Positions 12,538-23,094 of a stretch of 64,000 bases of DNA are shown one piece after another. Position 1 is the first letter of the stretch, and each line of letters begins with the position of its first letter. The notes beneath the pieces are model-generated. The model saw only the letters and a list, made by a program, of their open reading frames with translations, was not told the DNA's origin and did no database searches. Source of the DNA: Undaria pinnatifida (lineage: Eukaryota > Sar > Phaeophyceae > Laminariales > Alariaceae); the NCBI GenBank assembly GCA_012845835.1, contig JABAKD010000029.1, positions 176,501-240,500 on the forward strand, given 5' to 3'. The position numbers and the translations under genes are program-made.

Positions 12538-14353
12538 ATACGTACGTAGTGCAAAACAGTAGAGGCAACTGGTGCTGTTTTTGATCGCAGCACGCAAACG
12601 TATCTGGAAAATCTGTGAGGTGAAGGCAATGAACATCTCCGGGGGGGACTGCAGCCCATGTTGCTACCGACACACGGCAGCAGCTCAAGCTGTGGTGCAG
12701 CAGAACACCTACAGCTACTCCGTGCTCCGCACAAGGTGGGCACATCTTCTCACAGCAGAAGTGCAGGTGCACACGCACGACACCTACACTCAGTACCAGG
12801 GATATATAAGCGCAGCGAGTACATGCAGCTGCTGCGGCTATTGTAGACCGTACGAGTACAAATCCGCGCCAGATACACGCGCGAAGCCCCGTGCGGGCAT
12901 TCGTGGGTGTCTACTCGCACCGGAGAGATTGCTTGCTACGTACAATAGGTGCCTGGTACCAGTGTGGCCCTAAATATAAGTATTGGTTATATATCAATAT
13001 CAAAATTAAACGGTCATTCTATTCATAGACAAAGGGGTACGCTGTGCTGTAGGTGTCGTCACACAGCACATAGTAACAGCAGTTGTTCGAGTACGATCAG
13101 CAGCCAGACTTTCGAGGTAACGCAACAAGAAAACAATACATGACGCACCTATTATACACAAAGGAGCACCGTCCTTCGTCCTCTGGAGCATCGCTATTGG
13201 GTGCGCAGGCCCTGGAGTAGAGACGTTCAGTAGGTACAGACTTCCGCTAGCTGAAGCCTCAAGTTGCGACTGTGAAGCGCTAAATCTCCATCATCATCGC
13301 ACACGTTGCAAGAAACACCCCCGTCACCAGCATCTTGTCCAGAACCTCTTTTGCATTTGAGCTGCTGCAAGCGCACCAATTATATCGGCCTTGTTTCAGG
13401 GCCAGTTCTCCGCAAGCCCGAGGGCTTTCTGTATCCCTTTGGTCGCCCTCTCGTGAGGGTCACTTTGACTGATGAGCTGACGATGCGGTGCAAATACGAC
13501 GGGGTGGTGTGGTTCTACCACGCCACTCGTGCTGTTCTATTGGCCACGTGCTCCCGTAGTGCAGTAACTTGGATAGAGTTCCACCCGTACTATGGTGTAC
13601 TATGGGCACACCCGCGTGAAACAAATACATATATACATTGGATGATATTAAAAAAATCCGGTCTCAATACCTGTATTATGGGGGCTCCAGGTAAGACTAC
13701 GGCAGTGCGCCATCAAAGTTAGCAAGTTTGGAGCGAATCCCAATATTGGCGCGAATGTGAGGTGCGTTGTCTGTGTTCTATCATGATGTGCTGTTCCTTA
13801 TGCGATCGCAAAAATTTGCACGCGGAGGCCCACCCAAGCTGCGTTTCTGCACAAGAGAGTCCCCTCCCCGCAATCTGACCCCCACCGTTAGCTCGAGCCG
13901 ACGAGGCCCCAAACCGGACACCCCCCTCCTTCCTCGAGCCCCCCTACGTGTCCGCGTGCGCCGGAGCCTCGCTCTCGCCCATGATCACGACGCGAAGCCG
14001 GGAGCTCCGGCTCCAGCTGATGACCCCAATATCAAGTGACGACGAAAAAGCAGCCTTGTTGCCTCCTCCCTTGCCACCACCACGCCGCGACGAGCACGGG
14101 CCCGCGCAGCGCGAGACGACGGGTTTCCCCCTATGTGGGCCCGAACGTTCATCTCCACGTCGAAATCTGGCGCCGGAACGCCCCGGGGCGAAAAAACGCG
14201 AGCCGACCTCCGACAGACGCAGACAGAGACGACGACGACGACAACAACGACAACGGCCTACAACGTCTTTGCTTTATATACACAGATATATATTCGTGCC
14301 GCTGGTAGGATACACAAGCAAACTACAAGTCCGGTATGAAAATTGACGCTCAC
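12538..14353. other. No firm gene; unexplained frames downstream of the Hsp70 exon
   Basis: This interval would be intron or intergenic for the minus-strand Hsp70 exon at 14354-14490. A plus-strand frame at 13306-13722 contains VLRKPEGFLYPFGRPLVRVT, which reads like real protein but has no family I can name. The interval 13830-14260 is C-rich and gives proline/arginine-rich frames of low complexity. I searched by eye for the next Hsp70 exon and did not find it. Confidence 0.35.
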
Positions 14354-14490
14354 CTGTATGTCGTGCCCAGGTCGATGCCGATGCATGGGCCGTCGATCGC
14401 ATTGGCCATGTTGCTCGCGCCCCCTCTAAGGCCCAGGGCTAACTGCTGGGTGCGTGACGCCAGCAGCCCTTCCGCCGTGGCCTTCGACAT
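14354..14490 (-). CDS. HSP70: First exon of an Hsp70-family chaperone (partial)
   Basis: On the minus strand this exon encodes 45 residues plus two bases. It ends in the Hsp70 signature ANAIDGPCIGIDLGTTY, the first phosphate-binding strand of the actin-like ATPase domain. The exon ends in AG directly before GTGAGC, a good 5' splice donor in phase 2; a following exon starting with C or T would complete the serine usual at that place in IGIDLGTTYS. Two starts are possible. The ATG at 14490 gives an Ala/Leu/Arg-containing leader (MSKATAEGLLASR...). The ATG at 14409 gives a compact cytosolic-type N-terminus (MANAIDG...), which is closer to the family norm. The rest of the ~600-residue protein is not recognisable in the window on this strand, so it is either past a very long intron, off the left edge, or lost. 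The exon recognition is firm; gene integrity is not. Confidence 0.75.
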
Positions 14491-14635
14491 AATTGACAGG
14501 CCAAATTCAAGTTTATTAGGGGGGGTTGGCCGAATCTCGACGGCATATCATACGTACAGACAACGAAAAATACTGAACATTGTAATGCGATCATCGTACA
14601 ATGAATATTTGTAAGGAAGAAAACAGCATTTTAAG

Positions 14636-14862
14636 TTGTGAGATCAAAATGCTTTCATCGAAACTCATATTCCAACCTGTGTGTGATATGTCGATCGCCC
14701 GTGTTACAAGGTGTGTACGTTATGCCCTCGCGAAGGATACAGGTCGGTGACTGCGGTGCTGATACCATGGTCAACAGGACTAATCATTCGGCGCAGGGAA
14801 ACTATATAACCCGTATTGCGGGGGACAAAAGCACACAACTACTTGTGGACCTCAGGATGTAA
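14636..14862 (+). repeat. Diverged copy of dispersed repeat R1
   Basis: This stretch follows the order of motifs seen in better copies at 35.8, 38.7 and 39.7 kb: TGTGAGATC, TCGAAACTCAT, CTGTGTGTGATA, CGATCGC, AGGATACAGGTCGG, GGTCAACAGG, then GAAACTATATAACCCGTAT and GGGGACAAAA. It lacks the G-rich flanks of the other copies. Confidence 0.75.
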
Positions 14863-15224
14863 ACCGGTACGGCATTTTCATGGGCTTTTCGAACAATTTT
14901 GTAGTACTCGCATGCTGCGTCAAGTTTCCAAGTGGCTACGTACGGGGTTTGTACCCAATCGAGCTAAATAGCTAATATTTGTCGTATTGTCGTAAGCAAG
15001 GCCTACGTACCACCGTTTGTAGGTTCGCTACGACTACACTCCCGTGTATACTTGTATTATATATGCATGTCATCCGTGTGCCAGCCACCGTCATATATAT
15101 ATTTAATAATCAATTTTACTCTCCAGCTCAACCCGTAAGTAGCTTTACCCTCAGCGACCTTTTGGACAAGCCGTGGTCACAGGCGAACTATCTTCTCCCC
15201 GTTGGTACTTGCCTTCACTTTATC

Positions 15225-15440
15225 GCGCATAGGGTTCGGCATTCCCATTTTTCAGGTTTTTATGCCCGTCGATTTTCATCGTATTTGCTAACTCGCGCTC
15301 TGGCGCTATCCGCTCGTCATACTTTTGCAAGAAACAGTCCCTACGAGCACTACGCACTCGGTGAGACTTGAACCCACGTTCCTTGACTTTGGTAGGAGCC
15401 AGATTCACATACTACCGTAATACTATTCCATCAGGGAAAT
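15225..15440 (-). mobile_element. SINE-like element with tRNA-type B box
   Basis: Read on the minus strand, this ~200-bp segment contains GGGTTCAAGTCTCACCGAGTG, close to a pol III B box (GGTTCRANTCC). The body holds AGCGCGAGTTAGCAAATACG and ATGAAAATCGAC, and it ends in CCGAACCCTATGCGCG. A second copy with the same order of blocks lies at about 63280-63480. A tRNA-like head followed by a shared unrelated body is the SINE layout. I did not see a clear A box in this copy. Confidence 0.6.
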
Positions 15441-15872
15441 ATACAGCTGGAAAATGCCATTGAACCATTCATTTGGATCTGTATACTTTGACGTCATTAT
15501 TAGTCTACGTAGTCGATTGTGCCGGGACAAGTGGAAAGCAATCAACCAAAAGCGACAATTTGTACTACAGTAGTATGGGCCATACCAGTACCAGTACCAA
15601 GCAACCCGGGCCGTTGGGGTAGGGGATCGTAGAAGGAGTACCATAACTTGACGCACGTGGTTGCACGGCTTGCGCGTTGCATGACACTACTTGTGCGGCG
15701 CGCTCACATCAACCCGCCCCACACTTGTGGTTTGTTTGGTGGCAGTGTCAGAGTGTCAGAGTGTCAGTGTCAGAGTGGCTGGATCCCAAAGGGTTAGTGT
15801 ACTAGTGTACTAGTGTACTGGAGCTGAGTCGAGGTCACACCGGGTCCAACAGGCACGAAATACGTGCCATAC

Positions 15873-16007
15873 CTTCGGCTTGTCAACCCAAGCATTTTCA
15901 ATGCTGCTCCCTGCTTTACAGACTGGCGAAAAAGTATACGTTGTCAAGGAAGCAGAGGCGCTAGAAGACGCCGTCGCGACTAAGGTGAGAGCTAGCAACA
16001 GCTTCAT
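15873..16007 (-). CDS. First exon of a putative secreted protein, copy 1
   Basis: The minus-strand ATG at 16007 opens 45 codons that end in phase 0 at AAG|GTATGG, a plausible splice donor. Residues 1-19 (MKLLLALTLVATASSSASA) are a classic signal peptide: a positive residue, a hydrophobic core, and small residues at -3 and -1. The mature part begins SLTTYTFSPVCKAGSS and reaches ENAWVDKPK. The tandem copy at 17281-17415 encodes the same length with the same donor position, and both the signal and the AFSP/TFSP...ENAW block are kept. Conservation of frame, length and donor argues for selection on coding. The downstream exons, to the left, were not recognised. A longer in-frame start exists in this copy, but in the other copy it is cut by a stop 17 codons upstream. 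No protein family is recognised. Confidence 0.55.
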
Positions 16008-16129
16008 GACAGGTTTTCTTGTGCGTCGGGCAGGTGGTGTCCGCACCAATCCTTTCCAAAGTTGGCTTCCACTTGACATCGAAGGAAATCTTGTGCCGGG
16101 TAGTAGGGATTTCAAGGAGACCATGATTT

Positions 16130-16440
16130 AGTTGTCACCAGGGGCATGGTTCCAGGATTGGAAACAATGGCCTAGATCACAGAACAGGGCAGCTACTGAT
16201 CAGCATTACGCCCAAAAGCTAGCACTATACCATCATAGAACAGGAGCATAGCGATCTGAGAACCCATATACAGGCCGATTCTGTGCCGTACAACCCACAA
16301 ACGAGCAGCTGCCAAGACGGTAATACACAAAAAATACGATGGAAATCGAGACGTGCGGCGGAACCTTTGTCACAGCACCCAAGCTCCAACACAACGCTCA
16401 AACGCGCAGGAAGTAGAGGACCTATTGCCAAGAAACTCGG
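16130..16440 (-). promoter_or_regulatory. Upstream region of the secreted-protein exon, one of three copies
   Basis: It lies 5' of the minus-strand exon and is repeated at about 16595-16830 and 17600-17865. Shared blocks include GCGATCTGAGAACCCA, CGAGCAGCTGCCAA, ACGCTCAAACGCGC and CC(T/G)ATTGCCA(A/C)GAAACTCGG. Three diverged copies of the same 5' region next to two copies of the exon make it a likely promoter or 5'-UTR region. No core promoter motif is clear. Confidence 0.35.
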
Positions 16441-17280
16441 ACAGCAATAGTAGATCTACATATGCAATAGTACCGCTGCTGCACTGTTGCTTGCTGGTGT
16501 TTGGCTGGTGCTATTGCGATGGATCGCACTGAACCCACGTTATAGTTTGCAATCAATACGAGCGGTATGATACGTACATCAAACATGCCGCGTGGCAAAG
16601 CGATCTGAGAACCCAATTAGTAGCCGATTCTGTTCCCTACAGCCTAAAGCCTACAAGCGTACAGCTGCCAACTTCCAACACAGCAGCGAAGCACGAAACA
16701 AAATACGATCTTGTAGAAATCGAGATCTAGAGGTGCGGTGGTATCTCCCTTACAGTACCCGATAACTTCAACATGACACTCAAACGCGCGGGGGGTAGAG
16801 AACCGATTGCCACGAAACTCGGCACAGAAGCAGTACAATAGTATCGTACGAGTAGTATATCTACAAACCAGGTACGCAATAGTACAAGGTTCAGCCGCTG
16901 CCGTCGCCCGCTCAATGAAATGAATCCAATAGCTTGGCTGCTCGATAGTGGCCGATAGACACAAGCCACAAGCCACCAAGTGCGAAGGTATTGGACGGGA
17001 TGAGCAAGGATGAGAGAAAAGAAAACAGCAGCATCGGCCATACCACTACCAAGCAACCCGGGCCCGTGGGGTAGGGTGTCATAGAAGGAGAACCATAACT
17101 TGACGCAAGGAGTTGCACCGCATACGCCCTGCATGGCACTACTACACTAGTATGGCGCGCTCATACCAACCAGGTCCAAACTTGTCGTTTGTTTTCATCT
17201 AGTACTTGACTTGTGGTAGTGTACTGGAGCTGAGGTGAGTACTGGGTCCAACAGCCAACAGGCAAAAACACGTGTCATAC

Positions 17281-17415
17281 CTTCGGCTTGCCAACCCAAG
17301 CATTTTCAGTGCTGCTCCCCGTTTTAAAGACTGGCGAAAAAGCATCCGTTCTCAAGGAAGCAGAGGCGCCAGACAACGTTGTCGCGGCTAACGCCAAAGC
17401 TAGTAAAAGCTTCAT
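17281..17415 (-). CDS. First exon of a putative secreted protein, copy 2
   Basis: This is the tandem duplicate of the exon at 15873-16007. It has 45 codons from the ATG at 17415 to AAG|GTATGA. The signal peptide is MKLLLALALAATTLSGASA, followed by SLRTDAFSPVFKTGSS and ENAWVGKPK. Substitutions fall mostly within like residues. Immediately upstream, MRTPPARPTSRPV is in frame, preceded by a TAG stop, so the MKLLL start is preferred. Because 3' exons were not duplicated in any visible form between the copies, this may act as an alternative first exon of the same gene, or be a remnant. Confidence 0.5.
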
Positions 17416-17989
17416 GACAGGTCTGCTTGTGGGCCGGGCCGGTGGTGTCCGCATCTACAAGGTTCTGCACAATTGGGTTTCACCTGACATCGAAGGGAAA
17501 GTTTTCCGGGAAGTGGGGATTCCAGATTGACCCACAGACTACAGACAGAACAAGGCAAGTGCTGATCAGCGACGGACATCAGCCCCAAAAGTTAGCACTA
17601 CAACTTCATAGCACAGGAGCATAGCGACCTGAGAACCCAAGTACTGGTCGATTATGTGACCTGCAGCCTACAAACGAGCAGCTGCCAACACAGCGGTACA
17701 CGAAAAAAAAAAAACGATAGCATAGGATGGAGCGGTGCGGCGGAACCTCTCTCGCAGCTCCACCGCTCCACCTCACCCGAACGTCTATACGACGCTCAAA
17801 CGCGCGGAAGATAGCGAACCTATCGCCACGAAACTCGGCACAACAGGAGTAGATCTACATACGAATGCAATATTACTTCTGCTGTGCTGCCGCATGCTGG
17901 TGTTTTACTGGTGCAGCGATCGGTCACACCTGACACTATTAATACTATTGCTGTGAACCTTTGAACCATGGAACCCACAGTCAACAATA

Positions 17990-18260
17990 TATACGTTGGT
18001 AGAGCTGGGCGCTGGTAGCTCTAGCCAGTAGAGTATATACCGGCTGTGTGTCATATGCCAGTACTGCTGTACACTGGACCCGAATTGTGCACTGGTGATC
18101 GCGGCGAAGCCAACTGCCCCCCCCCGGTTGGTGGGGGGGGGGGCACCGGAGGCGCCCCCGGAGGGCCCCGCTGGAGGAGCCCTGCCGGAAGCACGTTTTT
18201 ACGTTTTTACGCGTTTTGGCTTCACTATTAATATAGAGCTAAAAAATACTGGTACGCCGT
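17990..18260. other. GC-rich fold-back stretch
   Basis: From about 18100 to 18190 the plus strand has a C run (GCCCCCCCCCGGTTGG) followed by a G run and then GGCGCCCCCGGAGGGCCCCGC. This can fold into stable hairpins. No gene is seen. Confidence 0.5.
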
Positions 18261-18594
18261 TTTCTGTGCGTTTTCGAATCATGTTTCAACAAACAATGCA
18301 CTTTGGTGAAAAAAAAAATAGGAGCAAAAGCGAGCGAAGCGTACGGACAGGAGTGTGCGGGAATACACGACACATTGCAGCACGCAGCCTAGATACCGAA
18401 AAGGTGGGACACGGGTTTTCTGTTGGTTGTATAACTGTAGCACTACATACCTACTGTGAGCTATTAATACGTAGTCGACTACTGTGTGTGGCTCACGGAA
18501 AAAAGCGGAAACATGTATGAAGTCGGTAAGATTCGAACCCACGACATATAGACTCCGCATATATATTTTTCGTCGGTTACAAAAAAAGCGCTAC

Positions 18595-18659
18595 TGTAAA
18601 GAAGAATCTTGCGGGATCCTTGTTGATATGATCCTCAGAAGAGACAGATGCTTCTATAC
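18595..18659. repeat. Short terminal direct repeat, left copy
   Basis: It starts TGTAAAGAAG and shares TCTTGCG(G/A)GATCCT(T/G)GT and GATATGATCCTCAGAA with 21332-21400. It is followed by a pyrimidine tract, CTCCCTCCC, which on the minus strand reads as a purine tract. That is as expected next to the 3' LTR of a minus-strand element. Confidence 0.6.
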
Positions 18660-18879
18660 TCCCTCCCACAACCGCCCCTCGCGAGAGGAGGGCCTCTGCA
18701 TTCTCGCGGGCGACAAGGGGTCGACAGGGGGGTGTCCCCGCGCATTTCAATCAAGAACACGGAGATGTCCAGGCCCGAGGACCAGGCACTACACCACCCT
18801 CCGCCCCCCCTCCCTTGACATAAATCGTTCGGAGGAAACCGGTCCTACCCCAACTGCCCCCCCTCCCCAACCCCTCGCG

Positions 18880-21170
18880 CGCAGCGTTGCATGGCACGAA
18901 CCCACCGGTCTCACCCCGACGCCCCCCGCCCCCCCCCCCCCCTCTCGCGCCACCAGGCCCTGCAGACGGCTGCCAAACACGAGAGCGAGTACGTGGACTA
19001 CGAGCCGCCTTCCAATGAGGAGATGCCCACCCTCCCGGAGGACGTATCAGCCGCGGAGGCTGCCACAACAACCCCCGCTCCTGCCGACCCTACCTTCGGC
19101 GCCGCGACCCCCACGGCTCCATTGACACGGGAGGATATCTACCACCAGGTAGAGGATGGGAACCTCGTTCTCCAACGCCTTCACGATCAACTGGCGTGCC
19201 TTGAGAGGGCCGAGGCGACCAACAAACTTGACGCCAAGATTAGTCAAGCAGAGAAGGACTTAGCCCTTCTGGTGGCACAACGCGCTGACCTCCCCAACGC
19301 ATCAGGCATTCACCTCCCCACCACGACGCCGGCACGCCGTGCCGCTCAAACCGCACCCGCCTGCGCACCGCCCTCGACCGCAGCGACACCATCCCCTCCC
19401 AGCCCGCCCTTCACGCTCGGCTTCGAGAATCTCGATTTCGTCCACACCCCGATCCGCCAGCTCGTGTCCGCCATGGGTATCAAGGATGACGAAGAACGAA
19501 TCATCGTCTCCAGGGTCGCATACGCCACGAAGAAATATTTTCCTGACCATATCTTACGGGAGGCTCTCGAGGAGCTTGGCGGTGTCACAGATCTCGCTGC
19601 AAGGGAAGTCGTTCTCCACCTTGTGGACACTATGCGTAGTTTCACCGTGCGCAACTCTGACCATGTGCGGCCATCTGTCCACCACTACGAACAATCCCGG
19701 GCGCGAGCATCGACGAGGCGTCGACAGGATGTTCGTATGGGCGCATTCCAAGGAAGAACCGCTTTAATAACAGGGATCGCGACGACCATAACAATGACAA
19801 CAACAGCGGCAACAACATCGTTAAGATCAAGCCAACCCCCCGTTCGGCTGGCCGCTCCAAGCCTAACAACAGCGGTCGCTTGGAGTCTACGCAACACCAG
19901 CGGGGACACGCCTATAGCGCCACGTCGTCGTCCAGTGATGATTTTGATAGTACCACCCAAAGCTCAGGCAAGACTATCAGTACGCTTCCGATTTAGATGT
20001 TGCCCCGCTCTCTGTCTCTTTCGCGGCCGCCTCCATCTCGGAGCCGCCGCCACAGCGATCACGTACAACCACTGTTGTACCAACCCCGGTTCCCATAGCC
20101 CCTTCCTCGTTCCGGAACCAGTCTTCGCTAACGCCGTTGATGGGTAGTGCAATCGCTATTGCCCCCACAACCCCAAATGCCCCCTGCCCCCCCAGTACCA
20201 GCCGGCACCTGCCCCCGCCCTATCTACGGGTCGCTTCAATCTCTATTGCACCCCCCCCCCTAACCCAGCTCACCCCGGCCCAGTCAGCAAGTGCAGCTAT
20301 GTCTGTGGCACCTCCACTGTCCCAGCCCCTCTCTGCAGCAACTCCCCTGCCTGGTACAGCGACCTCGGTCACGACAACCCCCCCTCAGTACCCACCCCCT
20401 CCGGCCACGGCGTCCACGTCCGCAGTACCAGCCCTTATCAACCACGACCATGAGGTCCGGCGTAAGTACGTTGACTTGGACATACGCAGGGTAGAACTCA
20501 TCGACACTCTGCCTTTCCCCAACGGGGTTGAAGACTGTATTGGCGTACAGTAACTCATTGCGAGCGCCAGACACGTCTTAGAGGATGTCTTGGCAAGATG
20601 TGATGACTCCGCCTCCGGCACGCTTAAGCCTCACGCTGGGTACCCGGATGGGTGACGCCTTTAGACTGATGCTTTCGAAAAACAATTTAGACAAGCCAAT
20701 CCTCCCCGACCGCTCTCGTTATTAACGATTAACGGTTTCTTTGCTCAGGTGTGCACCCACCGTAAGGAGAAGGACCAAGCCGGTCCCTCTGCCTTCAGCC
20801 TCCTCCTGCGTCTACTAAGTACGTACTTCGACAACGGCGACCAAGGCCGAGCCTTCGAGAAGCTCCAAGCTTTCGGTGTGCCCACCGGCACCGTGTATTA
20901 GATTTACTTGAGGGCTTGGAGAGAGTTGATTTCGGTTGTGTTCAGGGCACGGGAAGAGTTTTTAAGCCCAGCGATGCTGTGGTGATTGAGGCAGTGCGTA
21001 CCAGCCATAGCCGGCAATTTTATAGTTTGACCCCAGTACTGCACCCGGGAGAGTTAACGACTGCGGTCGGACCCTTTGCTTAGGTCTCGGCCAAGTGGCA
21101 GGCACACCAGATGTACGCCACGAATAATACTCCAGCCATAAATGGCGAAACACGTTTTTCCTTTTACCTC
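18880..21170 (+). pseudogene. Decayed Gag-like coding region of an LTR-type retroelement
   Basis: A 418-codon frame (18891-20147) carries a plausible capsid-like block near residues 180-265 (LGFENLDFVHTPIRQLVSAMG ... EALEELGGVTDLAAREVVLHLV), set between proline/alanine/threonine-rich linkers. Coding then continues in other frames: 20137-20553 (P/A/T-rich, ending VELIDTLPFPNGVED), 20750-20885 (AFSLLLRLLSTYFDNGDQG, FEKLQAFGVPTGTVY) and 20980-21150 (SLTPVLHPGELTTAVGPFA, AKWQAHQMYATNNTPA). Several stops and frameshifts separate them. The layout resembles retroelement Gag, but I name no exact family. No protease or RT was seen, and a captured host gene cannot be excluded. Confidence 0.5.
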
Positions 21171-21312
21171 CACTGGAGGCCACACGACTTTTTCGTCGTC
21201 CCCGCCGTCATCGTCATCTGCTCAGCACACGCGTTCGTGCAATCTTTCGAACCATCAGGGCACGCGACGCACCCCCTACGTCATGAAAGCCACTTCGCCA
21301 TAAACTGCGTTC

Positions 21313-21400
21313 TGCCGACGACGCCAATTTTTGTAAAGAAGGGTCTTGCGAGATCCTGGTCGATATGATCCTCAGAATCGACAGGTGTGTCTATCGCGAG
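21313..21400. repeat. Right terminal direct repeat with candidate primer-binding site
   Basis: The repeat (21332-21400) matches 18595-18659. On the minus strand it ends in TTCTTTACA and is followed after a short A-rich spacer by TGGCGTCGTCGGCAG, a sequence starting with TGG as expected for a primer-binding site complementary to a tRNA 3' end. Nearly the same 15-mer sits beside two other terminal repeats in this window (37426-37440 and 42526-42542). The implied element would be minus-strand, opposite to the Gag-like frame inside it. Confidence 0.5.
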
Positions 21401-21409
21401 ACCACAGCT

Positions 21410-22375
21410 GACAACAGTACAAACCCAGGTAGTAGTTATCATCTAATTATTGTTATCGAGCAAGAGTTGCTGATATTTGGTCAGGATACAAGAGTGATCG
21501 AGAGGAGGGGGGAAAGGAGGGGGGGCGGGGGTGGAAGCTTGGCTCTGGCCAAGATCCAAATACCGGCTCTCGTACTGGCAAGGTATCCAAGCTTCATGCC
21601 GAACGTCAACCTTGAGTGCAAGCTGCTAACTGCCTACTACGTCGGCCGCTTCTACAAGGCCACGTGTGTGACTCCTTGCATACTTGAAGTGGGAGTAAAA
21701 GGACCAACTCACAATACAACCAATCACATCGAGTCCTCGTAGTATTTACGCGAAAGTGCAGCTACCTATTATAAACCAATCAGCGCGGGACGCGTAGAGT
21801 AAGACGGGATGCTACCCTTGTTATGTTTCCTGCATGTCCCGTAGATCACGTGGTTCATTATACTCCTGTGCGATATATACGTATTATCTTTCTAGAGCCA
21901 TCCATGCCGCTGCTTCAATTCATCTCCCTCCCCCCCGCCAACGCCCTCTCCTTACCCACCACCCGCACCATCGCCTAGACCTAGCACCACGCGTATAGCA
22001 AACCCCTACATCTATGCGACTAAAGCTGTTAAAAACCCCTTTCGCCCCAACCCCCCCCCTCCCCCCCACCCCCTCAACCACTCCGCCCTATCCTCACTGG
22101 TTGTACGACTTACAGGATATACATGATAAATTGGTGCATTCCTTCCAAAACCGTCAGATTTATCCCCTTACAGGATTTATAGTTTCCTCGCACAGATTGA
22201 GTTGCCCCGCCCGTCCCCCCCCGCGCTCCCTCTTGACCAAACCCAGGCCCACACGTCCTTAAAATCTCCGCCCTGCCCTCACCGGTTATACGACTTACAG
22301 GATACACTTGATAAACTGATGCGTTTCCTCCCACAGCTGTCGGATTTTGTCCCCCTCAAAAACGGGTTTTTTATC
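21410..22375. repeat. C-run arrays and GATTTATCC-type modules
   Basis: No gene is visible. Poly-C stretches (about 21930-21975, 22048-22075 and 22205-22230) alternate with modules such as ACGACTTACAGGATATAC and AACCGTCAGATTTATCCCCTTA. These are reverse complements of modules in the G-rich array at 36-40 kb, so this is the same repeat complex in inverted orientation. Confidence 0.75.
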
Positions 22376-22590
22376 GTTTCCGCGCACAGACTGACTATCA
22401 TCACCCTGTTATCCCTGATAGCTACAGCACTGTAGTTCCAAGGGGAGTCGCCGACCTATATCATCCTTGATGAGGACACACAACCCGTAATACGCGCGAT
22501 CGGAGTATCACACACAGCTTGCAAAGGTGAGTTTCAATCAAACATTCGCTCTCACGGCTGGAGTGTAATTTTATTTTTACATTTGATGTA
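22376..22590 (-). repeat. Copy of dispersed repeat R1, inverted
   Basis: On the minus strand it reads through CTCCAGC-like start, AAACTCACCTTTGCAAGCTGTGTGTGATACTCCGATCGCGCG, AGGATATAGGTCGGCGACTCCCC and CTATCAGGGATAACAGGGTGAT, in the same order as the copies at 35.8-39.9 kb. Confidence 0.85.
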
Positions 22591-22784
22591 CGTGCCGAAT
22601 CCTGGATCCCGCGCATCAGCCTTCCTGCACACTCTAGACTAATGGTTCCGAATCGCACAACAAATGAAATATCGGAAACAGACGTTAAGATATCAGCAGA
22701 AATATTTATTTTCTGCAGAGATAGACGGTTTGTCTATAGCTCATGCAGATAGCGGATACCTAGTGGAACGCTATTACACTACCC

Positions 22785-22935
22785 TACGTAGCTCAGTGGG
22801 TAGTGCTACAGTATGTAACCAGCAAAAACAACAGATATATGTTGTCGGGTTCGTAAACTGATTCTCACCCAAACCCTTTTAACAGGGATCAGTGACTACG
22901 TAGCTCAGTGGGTAGTGCTATATAACCAGCAGCTT
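22785..22935 (+). ncRNA. Two tRNA-like 5' halves (pol III A box), one with a B-box-like sequence
   Basis: TACGTAGCTCAGTGGGTAGTGCTA occurs at about 22785 and again at about 22896. GTAGCTCAGTGGGTAG fits the tRNA D-arm/A-box consensus. In the first copy, TCGGGTTCGTAAACTG (about 22846) resembles a B box, and ATAACCAGC lies where an anticodon arm could be. The acceptor stem does not close, so I treat these as tRNA-derived (SINE or pseudogene) sequence and not functional tRNA genes. Confidence 0.45.
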
Positions 22936-23094
22936 CGAAAACATGTTCGACGCGCGCGCAAACCGAACTGCTCGTACAATTTGCAAAATCGCGGCCTCGG
23001 AGACGTAAATATTAATGTGCACACCCATTCATATATTCACAGTTAGGTATTGTTTCAAGCACGATGTTTGCTTAGATTCTCCCGCGTTATCGAG

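Larger units (their letters stand above)
15580..17870. repeat. Imperfect tandem segmental duplication (~1.45 kb period)
   Basis: The block 15580-16440 is repeated at about 17035-17865 with the same order of segments: ACCAAGCAACCCGGGCC; CCATAACTTGACGCA; CTTCGGCTTG(C/T)CAACCCAAGC; the exon-like open segment; GGAGCATAGCGA(T/C)CTGAGAACCCA; and CCACGAAACTCGGCAC-type sequence. The last part, upstream of the minus-strand exon, has a third copy at about 16595-16830. Identity is highest over the exon-like segments. Confidence 0.85.

Noticed and set aside
22785-22935. Functional tRNA genes
   Set aside because: Good A boxes but acceptor and T stems do not close.
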